A DNA stretch of 16,702 bases from Rhodospirillaceae bacterium. GTDB lineage: Bacteria; Pseudomonadota; Alphaproteobacteria; Rhodospirillales; Rhodospirillaceae. The DNA lies in NCBI GenBank assembly GCA_002691085.1, contig NZGX01000088.1:1-16702 (forward strand). The letters are read 5' to 3'. Shown piece by piece: positions 8,834-15,319 of this stretch (position 1 is its first letter; every line of letters starts with the position of its first letter). A program made the position numbers and the translations under genes. The notes beneath the pieces were generated by a model. It saw only the letters and a program-made list of their open reading frames with translations, was not told the origin of the DNA and did no database searches.

Positions 8834-8852
8834 AAATGTTTGTAATAGTTAA

Positions 8853-9377
8853 ATGAAATATTTTATTAAACTTTATAGTTTTTTTGTAAATGATGAAGGA
8901 AAGCTGAACTGGAAGGGCGGATTTGTAATTCTTGCCTTCCCTGTATGGTTATGGGTAGATCTTATTTGGCTTGAGCCCGATAATACCTGGCAAGAAGGTA
9001 TTGACGAAATCAAGGAGTTTACTTCGTCTATTGTATGGCTTGTTGAATCGGAACTTCCAAAATCTTTGGGATTATCAAACCCTAATGTTAAACGTATAAA
9101 GTCTAGCACTCTAAGTAGTTGTCCAAATAAAACATTAGAGAGGATGATTAATGGATTTATGGCTTACCCAATCTGGACAGGCGGAGAATCAGAAGAGGGT
9201 AATATATTTGTGAACGTTAAAGGTGGTATAATATTCCAAGAAAAAGAAGTTGACGCTGCACTTCAATTTTCTGTTAATAAGGATAATTTTAGGGTAAGGG
9301 CTCTTGAATTTAACGAAATACCTCAAAACCAGCTTATGATAACATCTTTGCTCATCAAAATGTGCGAAGTCCAATAA
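8853..9377 (+). CDS. Hypothetical protein with one membrane segment, 174 aa
   Basis: Not recognised. The N-terminal 22 residues are charged, followed by a Trp-rich hydrophobic helix at about 23-40 (GGFVILAFPVWLWVDLIW), then a polar domain of about 130 residues. This suggests a membrane-anchored protein with an N-terminal tail inside, or a signal anchor. No catalytic motif is visible. A Cys pair lies around residue 90 (SSCPNKTLERM). Start ATG 8853, 19 bp after glmS and with a poor ribosome site, so it may be read from the glmS transcript or from an internal promoter I cannot identify. The next gene follows after 10 bp. The coding call rests on length and a solid open frame in an AT-rich setting. 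Confidence 0.6.
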   Translation: MKYFIKLYSFFVNDEGKLNWKGGFVILAFPVWLWVDLIWLEPDNTWQEGIDEIKEFTSSIVWLVESELPKSLGLSNPNVKRIKSSTLSSCPNKTLERMINGFMAYPIWTGGESEEGNIFVNVKGGIIFQEKEVDAALQFSVNKDNFRVRALEFNEIPQNQLMITSLLIKMCEVQ

Positions 9378-9387
9378 TTTCAGTTCT

Positions 9388-9795
9388 ATGTTTAAATTAA
9401 ACTATAGAAAGTATAAATTGATATTGTTGTTAAGGTTATTACTGATTCTTCATTTTCTCTCTGTTATAGCATTCACATATTTAGGTATCAGGTCTGAACA
9501 AAATTCAATATCACTTTTAATGAATATCAATATTTATGATTTTTTTTATTTGTGTTTTTACCTTCTGTCACTCGTCCTGTTATTTATATTAAATTCATAT
9601 GGAAAAATATTTTTTACACTTTTAGTAATTGAAGGTGTTGTTGCGAGCTTCAGTAGTCCTGAAAGAATAATAACTTTAGCAGATTTATTTATATTTCTAA
9701 CTTACTTTGAAGGCATTTTAGATGGAGCAATTTTAGTAATAATCTATCTAACTCCGTTGAAGAAATTGTTTAAGTCAGTAAAAGGCTTTTTATGA
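9388..9795 (+). CDS. Hypothetical integral membrane protein, 135 aa
   Basis: Not recognised. Strongly hydrophobic with three or four predicted transmembrane helices (about 9-32, 48-69, 73-92 and 97-125), a short positively charged N-terminus (KLNYRKYK) and a Lys-rich C-terminus (KKLFKSVKGFL), implying both ends inside. A conserved-looking acidic segment DGAILVIIY sits in the last helix. No enzymatic motif. 10 bp downstream of the 8853 gene and likely in the same transcript. An ATGA overlap with a 21-codon frame follows, which I do not call a gene. Confidence 0.6.
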   Translation: MFKLNYRKYKLILLLRLLLILHFLSVIAFTYLGIRSEQNSISLLMNINIYDFFYLCFYLLSLVLLFILNSYGKIFFTLLVIEGVVASFSSPERIITLADLFIFLTYFEGILDGAILVIIYLTPLKKLFKSVKGFL

Positions 9796-9885
9796 ATAAT
9801 AAATTAATAAAAAGTTTGATTGATAAAAGTAATTTTGATAAGGATATATTTGATTAATATTTCCTATAACGAATAGAATAAAAAT

Positions 9886-10287
9886 ATGACAAATCTCCAA
9901 CTAACTGGTGATAAATTAGCAATTGCTTTGTCAATGATTTGTGTGATTCATTGTCTTTTTGTTCCTTCTTTTCTAATTTTAACCTCTGGATTTCTCATAA
10001 CCTCTCTAGATAATGAGGCGGTGCATTTTTTAATTCTTCTTATAGCATTCCCTATAAGTATTTCCTCTTTATTAGTAGGCTTTAGGAACCATAAAATACT
10101 CTCTGTTTTTTCTCTTGGGATTACCGGTATTCTTATACTTACTTTGGCAGTTCTCTTGGGTGTAACTATTTTTGGTGAACTCGGAGAAAAGATATTAACC
10201 TTAATTGGTTCTATTTTGGTTGCTTACGCCCACTTTAGAAACCAACAAGTCTGCAGAGACCTTGAATGCGCCTCTTGTCATGAATAG
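9886..10287 (+). CDS. MerC-like small membrane transport protein
   Basis: 133 aa with the layout of the MerC mercury-transport family: four membrane helices (about 11-40, 46-64, 72-93, 100-116) preceded by a short hydrophilic start (DKLAIALSM). Seen: the Cys19-xxx-Cys23 pair in the first helix region (MICVIHCLF), as expected for Hg or metal ligation, and a C-terminal tail QVCRDLECASCHE with Cys123, Cys128 and Cys131. MerC brings Hg(II) across the inner membrane, but no merR, merA, merT or merP is near, so the cargo may be another metal or a different thing altogether. Start ATG 9886 has no strong ribosome site. It is an orphan in this cluster, which speaks for general metal handling rather than a mer operon. 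Confidence 0.7.
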   Translation: MTNLQLTGDKLAIALSMICVIHCLFVPSFLILTSGFLITSLDNEAVHFLILLIAFPISISSLLVGFRNHKILSVFSLGITGILILTLAVLLGVTIFGELGEKILTLIGSILVAYAHFRNQQVCRDLECASCHE

Positions 10288-10416
10288 TCAAAAATAGCCA
10301 TACTTAGATCGTAACTTTGCTATTGGCACAAATATATTGTTCATGCACCTATTCTTTCTGATACTTTACTAGTTTATTTCTCTTTTAAAAGCTTATAGGT
10401 AAGGAGTATGTAAAAG

Positions 10417-10614
10417 ATGATAGATTTTGAAAAGAGCCCTCGATTAGCAATTTTAACATATTCTATCTTGCTATTGTCCTGTCTTATAGAGATTTCCCAA
10501 GAAATGGGATTTCATGAATTTGATCATTTTGCTTCTCACCATGGTTTGGCAATATTTGCTCTAGGGGGGATAATTGATAATTGGAATAGTTTGATGGGAT
10601 ACTTTCGTCAATAA
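10417..10614 (+). CDS. Small His-rich membrane protein, 65 aa
   Basis: Not recognised as a named family. Two hydrophobic stretches (about 10-25 and 45-55) flank a His-rich segment HEFDHFASHHG (33-43) that could bind metal or heme. Strong AAGGAG (10401-10406) is placed 10 bases before ATG 10417; the closer ATG at 10408 is followed at once by TAA. Lies 129 bp after the MerC-like gene; a shared function in metal handling is plausible but unproven. It is short, but the clear ribosome site and intact frame support expression. Confidence 0.6.
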   Translation: MIDFEKSPRLAILTYSILLLSCLIEISQEMGFHEFDHFASHHGLAIFALGGIIDNWNSLMGYFRQ

Positions 10615-10622
10615 AATTTTTG

Positions 10623-10656
10623 AGTATAAAGTTTTTTAGTATAAAGTTTTTTAGTA
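10623..10656 (+). repeat. 15-bp tandem repeat, two copies plus remnant
   Basis: Unit agtataaagtttttt occurs at 10623-10637 and again exactly at 10638-10652, followed by a partial agta. It lies in a 159-bp non-coding gap just after the 65-aa gene and before the Tat-protein gene. Likely slippage-generated; no role seen. Confidence 0.85.
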
Positions 10657-10773
10657 TTTTTGATAACCTAAGCATATATTTTTATACTCTCTTTCACTTT
10701 TGAGTAGTTTATAATATTAAATAAAAAATTTTGACTAATTCGCATTACTGAATTTATTAAATAGGAATTAATA

Positions 10774-11643
10774 ATGTTTAACAAATCAAATACATATAAA
10801 TTTTCTCGTCGTTCAATGGTTTTTAGTGCAAGTGCTGCCTCTTTTCTTGCACCGAATATATGTGTTGCCAGTAAAACAAAAGTATTGGATTTCTCGAAAC
10901 AGTCTGACCGCTTTAAAGCTATTGTAAAAATGCGGGCATGCACTGACGAAAGGGTAGTATATGGTGGTGTAAAAGGGCTTTATTATGGTGTTGTCGATAG
11001 TGAAATTACTCCATTATATGGAGTTTTAGCCGGAACTATGGCGCAATACAAAGTTAATTACTCTACGCAGCAGATAATTGGAACAACATTTGAAGTAGCC
11101 TATTTCACAGACTGGAAAACAGGTCGATTGTTAGAGACATTTAGAAACCCATACACAGACTCTATAGTTGAAGTTCCACAAACACGAATGGGGCCAAGTA
11201 AAATAACCTTTAGTGCAGAGGGTAGGAGTGGTATATCTGAAAACCCAGCATTGAAAAATTTTAGTATTAGTCATAGGTTTGTTGGGCCAAGAAATGAAAA
11301 TGGTCAAGTCTATTTAGTTACAGAGTCAATTGTAAAAACGCCAGAAGACTTTCCTGGTCAGCCTTTTAAATACAATGAAGTAACAACATATAAGGCTCAT
11401 ATGCGTTCAATAACAGATCCTTCAACTGTTATGGCTAACGATTCCACACATTTTAATGCAGTAGTAAGTTGGAGGCCATGGCTTAAGATGCAAGGCCATC
11501 CTGGTCATTTATTTGGTACTGCATCTGGAGGTAACTATAATAAAATTAGTGATTTTCCTCCCTATTATGTTGAGTTGACAAAGTTTTATCATCCCGATGT
11601 CTTTTCAGATACTGAAGCTTTATTGTCTACTATAAAAGAATAG
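10774..11643 (+). CDS. Tat-exported DUF1838-like protein
   Basis: 289 aa with a twin-arginine signal: SRRSMVFSAS (11-20), a hydrophobic stretch and a likely cleavage site after NICVA, so folded export to the periplasm, possibly with a cofactor. The mature part resembles the DUF1838 family from memory (GLYYGVVDSEITPLYGVLAGTMAQY near 69-93, later WRPWLKMQGHPGHLFG near 232-247). No catalytic residues are known for the family, so I give no function. ATG 10774 has AGGA (10763-10766) nearby, and TATAAT (10710-10715) is a possible -10 box. A membrane protein with MsrQ-like features starts 16 bp downstream and is likely co-translated, suggesting an electron-transfer partnership like MsrP with MsrQ. 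An alternative is a lipid- or steroid-related periplasmic protein. Confidence 0.65.
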   Translation: MFNKSNTYKFSRRSMVFSASAASFLAPNICVASKTKVLDFSKQSDRFKAIVKMRACTDERVVYGGVKGLYYGVVDSEITPLYGVLAGTMAQYKVNYSTQQIIGTTFEVAYFTDWKTGRLLETFRNPYTDSIVEVPQTRMGPSKITFSAEGRSGISENPALKNFSISHRFVGPRNENGQVYLVTESIVKTPEDFPGQPFKYNEVTTYKAHMRSITDPSTVMANDSTHFNAVVSWRPWLKMQGHPGHLFGTASGGNYNKISDFPPYYVELTKFYHPDVFSDTEALLSTIKE

Positions 11644-11659
11644 GATAAGGGTATTTTTT

Positions 11660-12235
11660 TTGATTAATAAAAAAAGTTTGATAATTAGCTCTAGTGTCAT
11701 TACGTCATTTTTATTATTTTTTTATTTTATATATTATGAGGGCAATAATGAGAGTGCTAAGTTATGGACAAGATATTCAGCACATCTTTCTTTTTATTAT
11801 TTTTTTCTAAGTTTTGCGGCAAGCTCTTTTAATAGTTATCTTGGTTATTCGTTTATAAAAACTATATTAAGAAATAGAAGATATTTTGGAATTAGTTTTG
11901 CGATTGCACATTCATTTCATCTTATTGCATTAACTTACTTCTTCACTGTGTCGGTTGAAGGCCCTTCTATAGTCTCTATTATTGGCGGCGGTGCTGGCTA
12001 CTTGATTATGTATGCTATGGCATTTACATCAAATGATAGAATGGTAAAGAAGATTGGCTCAAGAAAATGGAAGCTTTTACATAAAATAGGATCAAGTTAT
12101 TTAGCTATAATATTTATTTATGCTTTTATTTTTGGCTTTTTATTTTCTGAATATAGAATGCTGTATGGATTCTATATTTTATTGATATTTACTGTTTATT
12201 CAATTAAGTTTTTTAAAAAAATAAATATAGCATAA
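11660..12235 (+). CDS. Ferric-reductase-like / MsrQ-like heme membrane protein
   Basis: 191 aa with about six membrane helices (7-25, 41-60, 75-99, 104-121, 144-162, 165-186). The RRYFGISFAIAHSFH (73-87) and FTSNDRMVKKIGSRKWKLLHKIG (122-144) segments match the pattern of YedZ/MsrQ: an Arg-rich loop, then a His-bearing helix, then a TSND loop leading to W-x-x-L-H. Candidate heme ligands are His42, His84, His87 and His141. The His that MsrQ has 13 residues after the LHR histidine is Tyr154 here, so heme coordination may differ. Start is TTG 11660, supported by AAGGG (11647-11651) 8 bases upstream and an unbroken frame; note a run of 8 T at 11654-11661 spans the start. 16 bp after the Tat-exported gene. 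Likely passes quinol electrons to a periplasmic partner. Confidence 0.65.
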   Translation: MINKKSLIISSSVITSFLLFFYFIYYEGNNESAKLWTRYSAHLSFYYFFLSFAASSFNSYLGYSFIKTILRNRRYFGISFAIAHSFHLIALTYFFTVSVEGPSIVSIIGGGAGYLIMYAMAFTSNDRMVKKIGSRKWKLLHKIGSSYLAIIFIYAFIFGFLFSEYRMLYGFYILLIFTVYSIKFFKKINIA

Positions 12236-12257
12236 TCAAAAAGTGAGATGAGTGATT

Positions 12258-12404
12258 ATGAGTTTAGATAGTTTTATCACCTGGCATAAGAAATATATTA
12301 CTTGGTGGCAAAGAAGATTAGGCCTCAGTGATTATGCATTACTCTGGGTATCATTCCTAAAGGGAGTTTTTTTAACAGTAATTCTAATGTGGTATTTCTT
12401 TTAA
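12258..12404 (+). CDS. Small membrane protein, 48 aa
   Basis: Open frame from ATG 12258 to TAA 12402-12404. Reads a charged N-terminus with many aromatic residues (WHKKYITWWQRRLGLS, 9-24), then a hydrophobic helix (about 27-47: LLWVSFLKGVFLTVILMWYFF). This single-helix form with W and basic residues before the membrane looks like a genuine small protein, similar to marine hypothetical proteins I recall with a SDYxxLWVSFLKG signature. The earlier ATG 12248 hits a stop after seven codons. It lies 22 bp after the MsrQ-like gene and 24 bp before nth, so it is in a tightly packed run. No family name is known to me. Confidence 0.65.
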   Translation: MSLDSFITWHKKYITWWQRRLGLSDYALLWVSFLKGVFLTVILMWYFF

Positions 12405-12428
12405 ATTAGAGAAATTGGATTATCTTTT

Positions 12429-13082
12429 ATGAATAAAAAAGAAAGGGTGGATTTTATTTTAGAATATCTAGATAAGACTTATCCTGAGACACCTATTCCT
12501 TTAAATCATAGAAGTAAATATCAATTACTCGTTGCAGTGTTACTCAGTGCACAATGTACTGATGAACGTGTAAATAAAGTAACACCGATTCTTTTTTCAA
12601 AAGCTAATAATCCTAAGAAAATGATTAAGCTTGAGACTGAGGAGATTTATAATATTATAAGGCCTTGTGGCTTAGCACCCAAGAAGTCCCGGGCAATTTC
12701 ATTACTTTCCCAGGTATTAGTTGATAAATACAACTCTAAAGTTCCAGAAAGCTTTGATGCTTTGGAGGAGTTGCCAGGAGTTGGACATAAAACAGCCAGT
12801 GTTGTTATGTCTCAAGGTTTTGGTCATCCCGCATTTCCAGTAGATACACATATACATAGACTTGCGCAAAGATGGGGTTTAACAAATGGTCTTAATGTTG
12901 TTCAAACTGAAAAGGATCTAAAAAGATTATTCCCAGAGAAATCATGGAATAAGTTACATCTTCAAATAATATTTTATGGAAGAGAGTTTTGTACAGCCAG
13001 AGGATGTGATGGTACAATTTGTAAAATTTGTAGATCCTGTTATCCTAAGAGGAGAAAGCCATTTAAGGCAAGAAAACCTTAG
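12429..13082 (+). CDS. nth: Endonuclease III (DNA glycosylase/AP lyase)
   Basis: 217 aa (E. coli Nth 211). Excises oxidised pyrimidines and nicks at AP sites in base excision repair. Seen: HhH motif LPGVGHKTAS (115-124) with catalytic Lys121, and VDTHIHRLAQR (138-148) with catalytic Asp139; SAQCTDERVNK (40-50) matches the conserved start. The C-terminal iron-sulfur loop is unusual: Cys at 188, 193, 198, 201 and 204. The canonical spacing C-x6-C-x2-C-x5-C would need Cys at 195, which is Gly here; the spacing C-x9-C-x2-C-x2-C (188, 198, 201, 204) is the best alternative set. Start ATG 12429 has only a weak upstream site. Transcribed with the upstream small gene. Little doubt on identity, moderate doubt on cluster binding. 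Confidence 0.93.
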   Translation: MNKKERVDFILEYLDKTYPETPIPLNHRSKYQLLVAVLLSAQCTDERVNKVTPILFSKANNPKKMIKLETEEIYNIIRPCGLAPKKSRAISLLSQVLVDKYNSKVPESFDALEELPGVGHKTASVVMSQGFGHPAFPVDTHIHRLAQRWGLTNGLNVVQTEKDLKRLFPEKSWNKLHLQIIFYGREFCTARGCDGTICKICRSCYPKRRKPFKARKP

Positions 13083-13126
13083 TGGAGCATTAGTATTCAA
13101 TATTGTAAGAATGGTAGTTTTTGAAA

Positions 13127-13525
13127 ATGAGTTTTACGAATGAAATTTCAATATTAATTTCGGGTGTCATTTGTGGAATGATACTTTTTCAGACTGTTGT
13201 TGTCGCCCCTTCAGTTTTTAAAACTATGGATGAGTCAAGCACAGGCCCTTTCTTAAGGAGTGTATTTCCGCGATTATTTTTGATAATTCTGACTTTAGGA
13301 TTGCTATCTGTGTTTTTGACTACTGTTTTTGGTTCTCCAAGTTCCGCGAATATTATTACTAGCGGCGTTACGGTTTTAGGTATGAGTATCTGTTATCTGA
13401 TTGTTCCAGCTACCAATAGATCAAAGGATGATGGAAATAAGATACTTTTTGGTAGGCTTCACGCACTAAGTGTTTTATTGACAATGAGTGTCCTTATTGC
13501 AAATTTAATATGGATATTCTTTTAA
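13127..13525 (+). CDS. DUF4149-like integral membrane protein
   Basis: 132 aa with four predicted helices (about 7-30, 47-67, 74-92 and 110-130). The FQTVVVAPSVFKTM, FLRSVFPRLF and ATNRSKDDGNK...FGRLHALSV segments fit the DUF4149/TMEM205-like family from memory, whose role is unknown. ATG 13127 is preferred over the in-frame TTG at 13121 because ATG is the far more usual start; neither has a good ribosome site. 44 bp after nth on the same strand, so probably co-transcribed but unlinked in function. Confidence 0.7.
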   Translation: MSFTNEISILISGVICGMILFQTVVVAPSVFKTMDESSTGPFLRSVFPRLFLIILTLGLLSVFLTTVFGSPSSANIITSGVTVLGMSICYLIVPATNRSKDDGNKILFGRLHALSVLLTMSVLIANLIWIFF

Positions 13526-13609
13526 GACCCAAGATAAAATATGTTTATTATTAAATATAACTAGCTACCAATTCACATTGACTATAGTGTTTAAATCAAA
13601 GAGGTAAAA

Positions 13610-14077
13610 ATGCGTTTAATTTTATTTTCAATTCTATTTTCTCTGTTTTCTTTTAGTGTTTATGCGGTTAATGACAGGTCTGAAGAAGGCCTTGATCCTT
13701 TTATTCTAATCGCAAGAGTTCTTGTGAAACCTGATATGGTTAAAGAGTATCTAGAGATTGCTAATATAGTTGATAATAAGGTTAATCAAGCCGAACCAGG
13801 AATGCTCTTCCATAATTTTGACTCAGATCCAGATAATCCTTTAGCTTTTAATTGGACTGAAGTTTATCAAAACAGTGAGGCGCTTATTGAACATTTAAAT
13901 GCTTCATATGTTGCAGAGTATGTTACAGAAAGTAATAAAATTGGAGATATAACCATAATTGAAATATATGGTAACTTGTCCCAAGATGCTATTAAGACAT
14001 TAGAGAGTCTAGGTTTGCCTTTTAAACACTTTAAGTCAACTCAAGTAGGATTTGTCCGAAAAAAATATTTTAAATAG
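13610..14077 (+). CDS. Exported ABM-fold protein (putative quinol-monooxygenase-like)
   Basis: 155 aa with a Sec signal peptide (MRLILFSILFSLFSFSVYA, cleavage probably after Ala19), so periplasmic. The mature part (about 30-115) looks like an antibiotic-biosynthesis-monooxygenase ferredoxin-like fold: FILIARVLVKPDMVKEYLEIA, then EPGMLFHNFD and FNWTEVYQNSEALIEHLN, the usual strand-helix-strand-helix pattern. Export is uncommon for ABM proteins, which are mostly cytoplasmic. GAGG (13600-13603) sits 6 bases before ATG 13610, so the start is good. The next gene follows after 12 bp and is likely co-transcribed. Function unknown; the fold binds many ligands and some members only degrade heme or quinones. 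Confidence 0.65.
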   Translation: MRLILFSILFSLFSFSVYAVNDRSEEGLDPFILIARVLVKPDMVKEYLEIANIVDNKVNQAEPGMLFHNFDSDPDNPLAFNWTEVYQNSEALIEHLNASYVAEYVTESNKIGDITIIEIYGNLSQDAIKTLESLGLPFKHFKSTQVGFVRKKYFK

Positions 14078-14089
14078 AGGTTATTAATA

Positions 14090-14557
14090 ATGATTACAGA
14101 TCTTCATCACACATCACTTTTTGTATCTAATGTTGATAAATCAATAGATTTTTACATAAATAAATTAAAATTTGAGTTGGTAAGTAGAAGTGATAATTGG
14201 GGCGGTGAATTTCTTGATGAGGTTTGTGGAGGTGCTAAAGATCTTCGAATCAATATTGCCTTGATAAGAGCAGGAGGTGAGATTGTAGAGCTTATTGAGA
14301 TACTTAATCATCCTGAGATTCCCAATGATGTAAATGCTCACCCTTTTGGGATAGCAAGAATAGGATTTGAGGTTAATGAAATTGAGGTAACCGTTGATGA
14401 TTTAAAGTCTAGAGGCGTTAAATTTATGAGCGACATTGTTACTGTTACCACAAAACCTGAAGAGCATTACTCAGATGGAAAAGCCATAAAGTTTAGAGAT
14501 CCTGATGGAATCATTCTTGAGTTACAACAGCCTCCTGTACCTGGAAAAATTACTTAA
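14090..14557 (+). CDS. VOC-family (glyoxalase/methylmalonyl-CoA epimerase-like) protein
   Basis: 155 aa. Reads as two beta-alpha-beta-beta-beta halves: LHHTSLFVSNVDKSIDFYINKLKFELV (5-31) and, in the second half, FGIARIGFEVNEIEVTVDDLKSRGVKF (86-112), closing with FRDPDGIILELQQ (135-147). Candidate metal ligands are His7, Glu67 and Glu144; the His commonly found at the start of the second half (as in HIAF) is Arg90 here, so metal binding may be altered. The family includes glyoxalase I, dioxygenases and epimerases; the substrate is not predictable. 12 bp after the ABM-like gene, ribosome site GAGG (14077-14080) about 9 bases before ATG 14090. It ends convergently, 5 bp from the minus-strand hydrolase, with no terminator hairpin visible. 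Confidence 0.8.
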   Translation: MITDLHHTSLFVSNVDKSIDFYINKLKFELVSRSDNWGGEFLDEVCGGAKDLRINIALIRAGGEIVELIEILNHPEIPNDVNAHPFGIARIGFEVNEIEVTVDDLKSRGVKFMSDIVTVTTKPEEHYSDGKAIKFRDPDGIILELQQPPVPGKIT

Positions 14558-14562
14558 TTTTT

Positions 14563-15165
14563 TTAGCTCCAGGCATCTTGAACTTCTTTAACATTAACTA
14601 CTGAAGCAAAAAGCATACCCATTGTTTGTAATGCTACAGAGTGTCTTTGAGGGTCTAGTTCTGCAACTGCATCTTCAACCACAAAACTTTTATAGTCTTT
14701 CTGACTAGCATCTCTTACTGAACTCTCAACACAACAGTTTGTTGTAACGCCACAAAATACAAGGTTTGTGAGATTTAATCGTTTTAGTGTTTCTTCAAAC
14801 TCAGGAGAGTAAAAAGCACTCGGTCTATTTTTATCAATTATAATGTCACTTGCATCAGGCCTTAGTTCATCAATTACATCAATATCTGTTGTACCTTCTA
14901 CTAGAGCATTATGATCTTTTAGTTCGGGAACTAGGTCTTCAATTAATACACCCCCATCTGAGTAATCTTTTTTATAAACATAACGTGTATAGATTATTGG
15001 TATTCCACTTTGGCGTGCACTTTTTACTAATTCAACACAAGGGTTTATTGCTGAGAAAAGCCCTTCTATTGGAAATCCTGCCTTTCCAGTGCCTCCATCT
15101 ATTTTGCAAAAGGAATTTTGCATATCTATTACGATAAGGGCTGTATTTTCTTTTTGGAGTTTCAT
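14563..15165 (-). CDS. Isochorismatase-family cysteine hydrolase
   Basis: 200 aa, cytoplasmic. The catalytic triad of the family is visible: Asp14 in VIDMQNSF, Lys112 in IDKNRPSAFY and Cys145 in GVTTNCCVESSVRDA with the preceding cis-peptide Val-Thr. The TNCCVESSVRDA wording is like that of RutB and related amidohydrolases rather than isochorismatase, which suggests an amide or ureido substrate (nicotinamidase, carbamoylsarcosine or ureidoacrylate type); no rut or nicotinate genes are nearby to decide. Start ATG 15165. A promoter-like TTGATA-17-TAATAT lies upstream. Convergent with the VOC gene. Confidence 0.86.
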   Translation of the reverse strand: MKLQKENTALIVIDMQNSFCKIDGGTGKAGFPIEGLFSAINPCVELVKSARQSGIPIIYTRYVYKKDYSDGGVLIEDLVPELKDHNALVEGTTDIDVIDELRPDASDIIIDKNRPSAFYSPEFEETLKRLNLTNLVFCGVTTNCCVESSVRDASQKDYKSFVVEDAVAELDPQRHSVALQTMGMLFASVVNVKEVQDAWS

Positions 15166-15215
15166 AGTTATTCCAGTTTTATGATTACAATGAAATATTT
15201 AAATAAACTAGACTT

Positions 15216-15244
15216 ATATTATTAAAATATATTCTCATTATCAA
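15216..15244 (-). promoter_or_regulatory. Predicted sigma70 promoter of the isochorismatase-family gene
   Basis: Minus strand TTGATA (15244-15239), 17-base spacer and TAATAT (15221-15216). It sits about 50 bp before the ATG at 15165. The surrounding sequence is very AT-rich, which makes chance matches likely. Confidence 0.45.
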
Positions 15245-15293
15245 CTTTTTCATTGAAGATATAGAAGTTCCAAATATATTAAGTATTACTATC

Positions 15294-15299
15294 TATAAT
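15294..15299 (+). promoter_or_regulatory. Possible -10 box for the DUF2805-like gene
   Basis: A perfect TATAAT lies 20 bases before ATG 15320. The -35 region at the expected distance (caaata) is poor, so this may be a weak or activator-dependent promoter or chance. Confidence 0.3.
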
Positions 15300-15319
15300 T
15301 AGTCAAAAGACGATATATT

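Noticed and set aside
8837..8848. 12-base match tgtttgtaatag also at 16152-16163
   Set aside because: Several such 12-base matches are expected by chance in a window this long and AT-rich.
8834..8852. Tn7 insertion next to glmS
   Set aside because: No Tn7 end sequence and no tns genes downstream; the next gene starts after 19 bp.
9792..9857. 21-codon frame starting in an ATGA overlap with the 135-aa membrane gene
   Set aside because: Too short and Lys/Asp/Asn-rich with no structure; an ATGA overlap arises often by chance in AT-rich DNA.
10484..10675. Minus-strand frame with repeated ILKNF units
   Set aside because: The repeats are simply the translation of the 15-bp tandem repeat, and the frame runs antisense through the 65-aa gene.
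14558..14562. Terminator between the convergent VOC and hydrolase genes
   Set aside because: Only 5 bases separate the stops, and no hairpin with a T run is visible there; no convincing rho-independent terminator was found elsewhere either.
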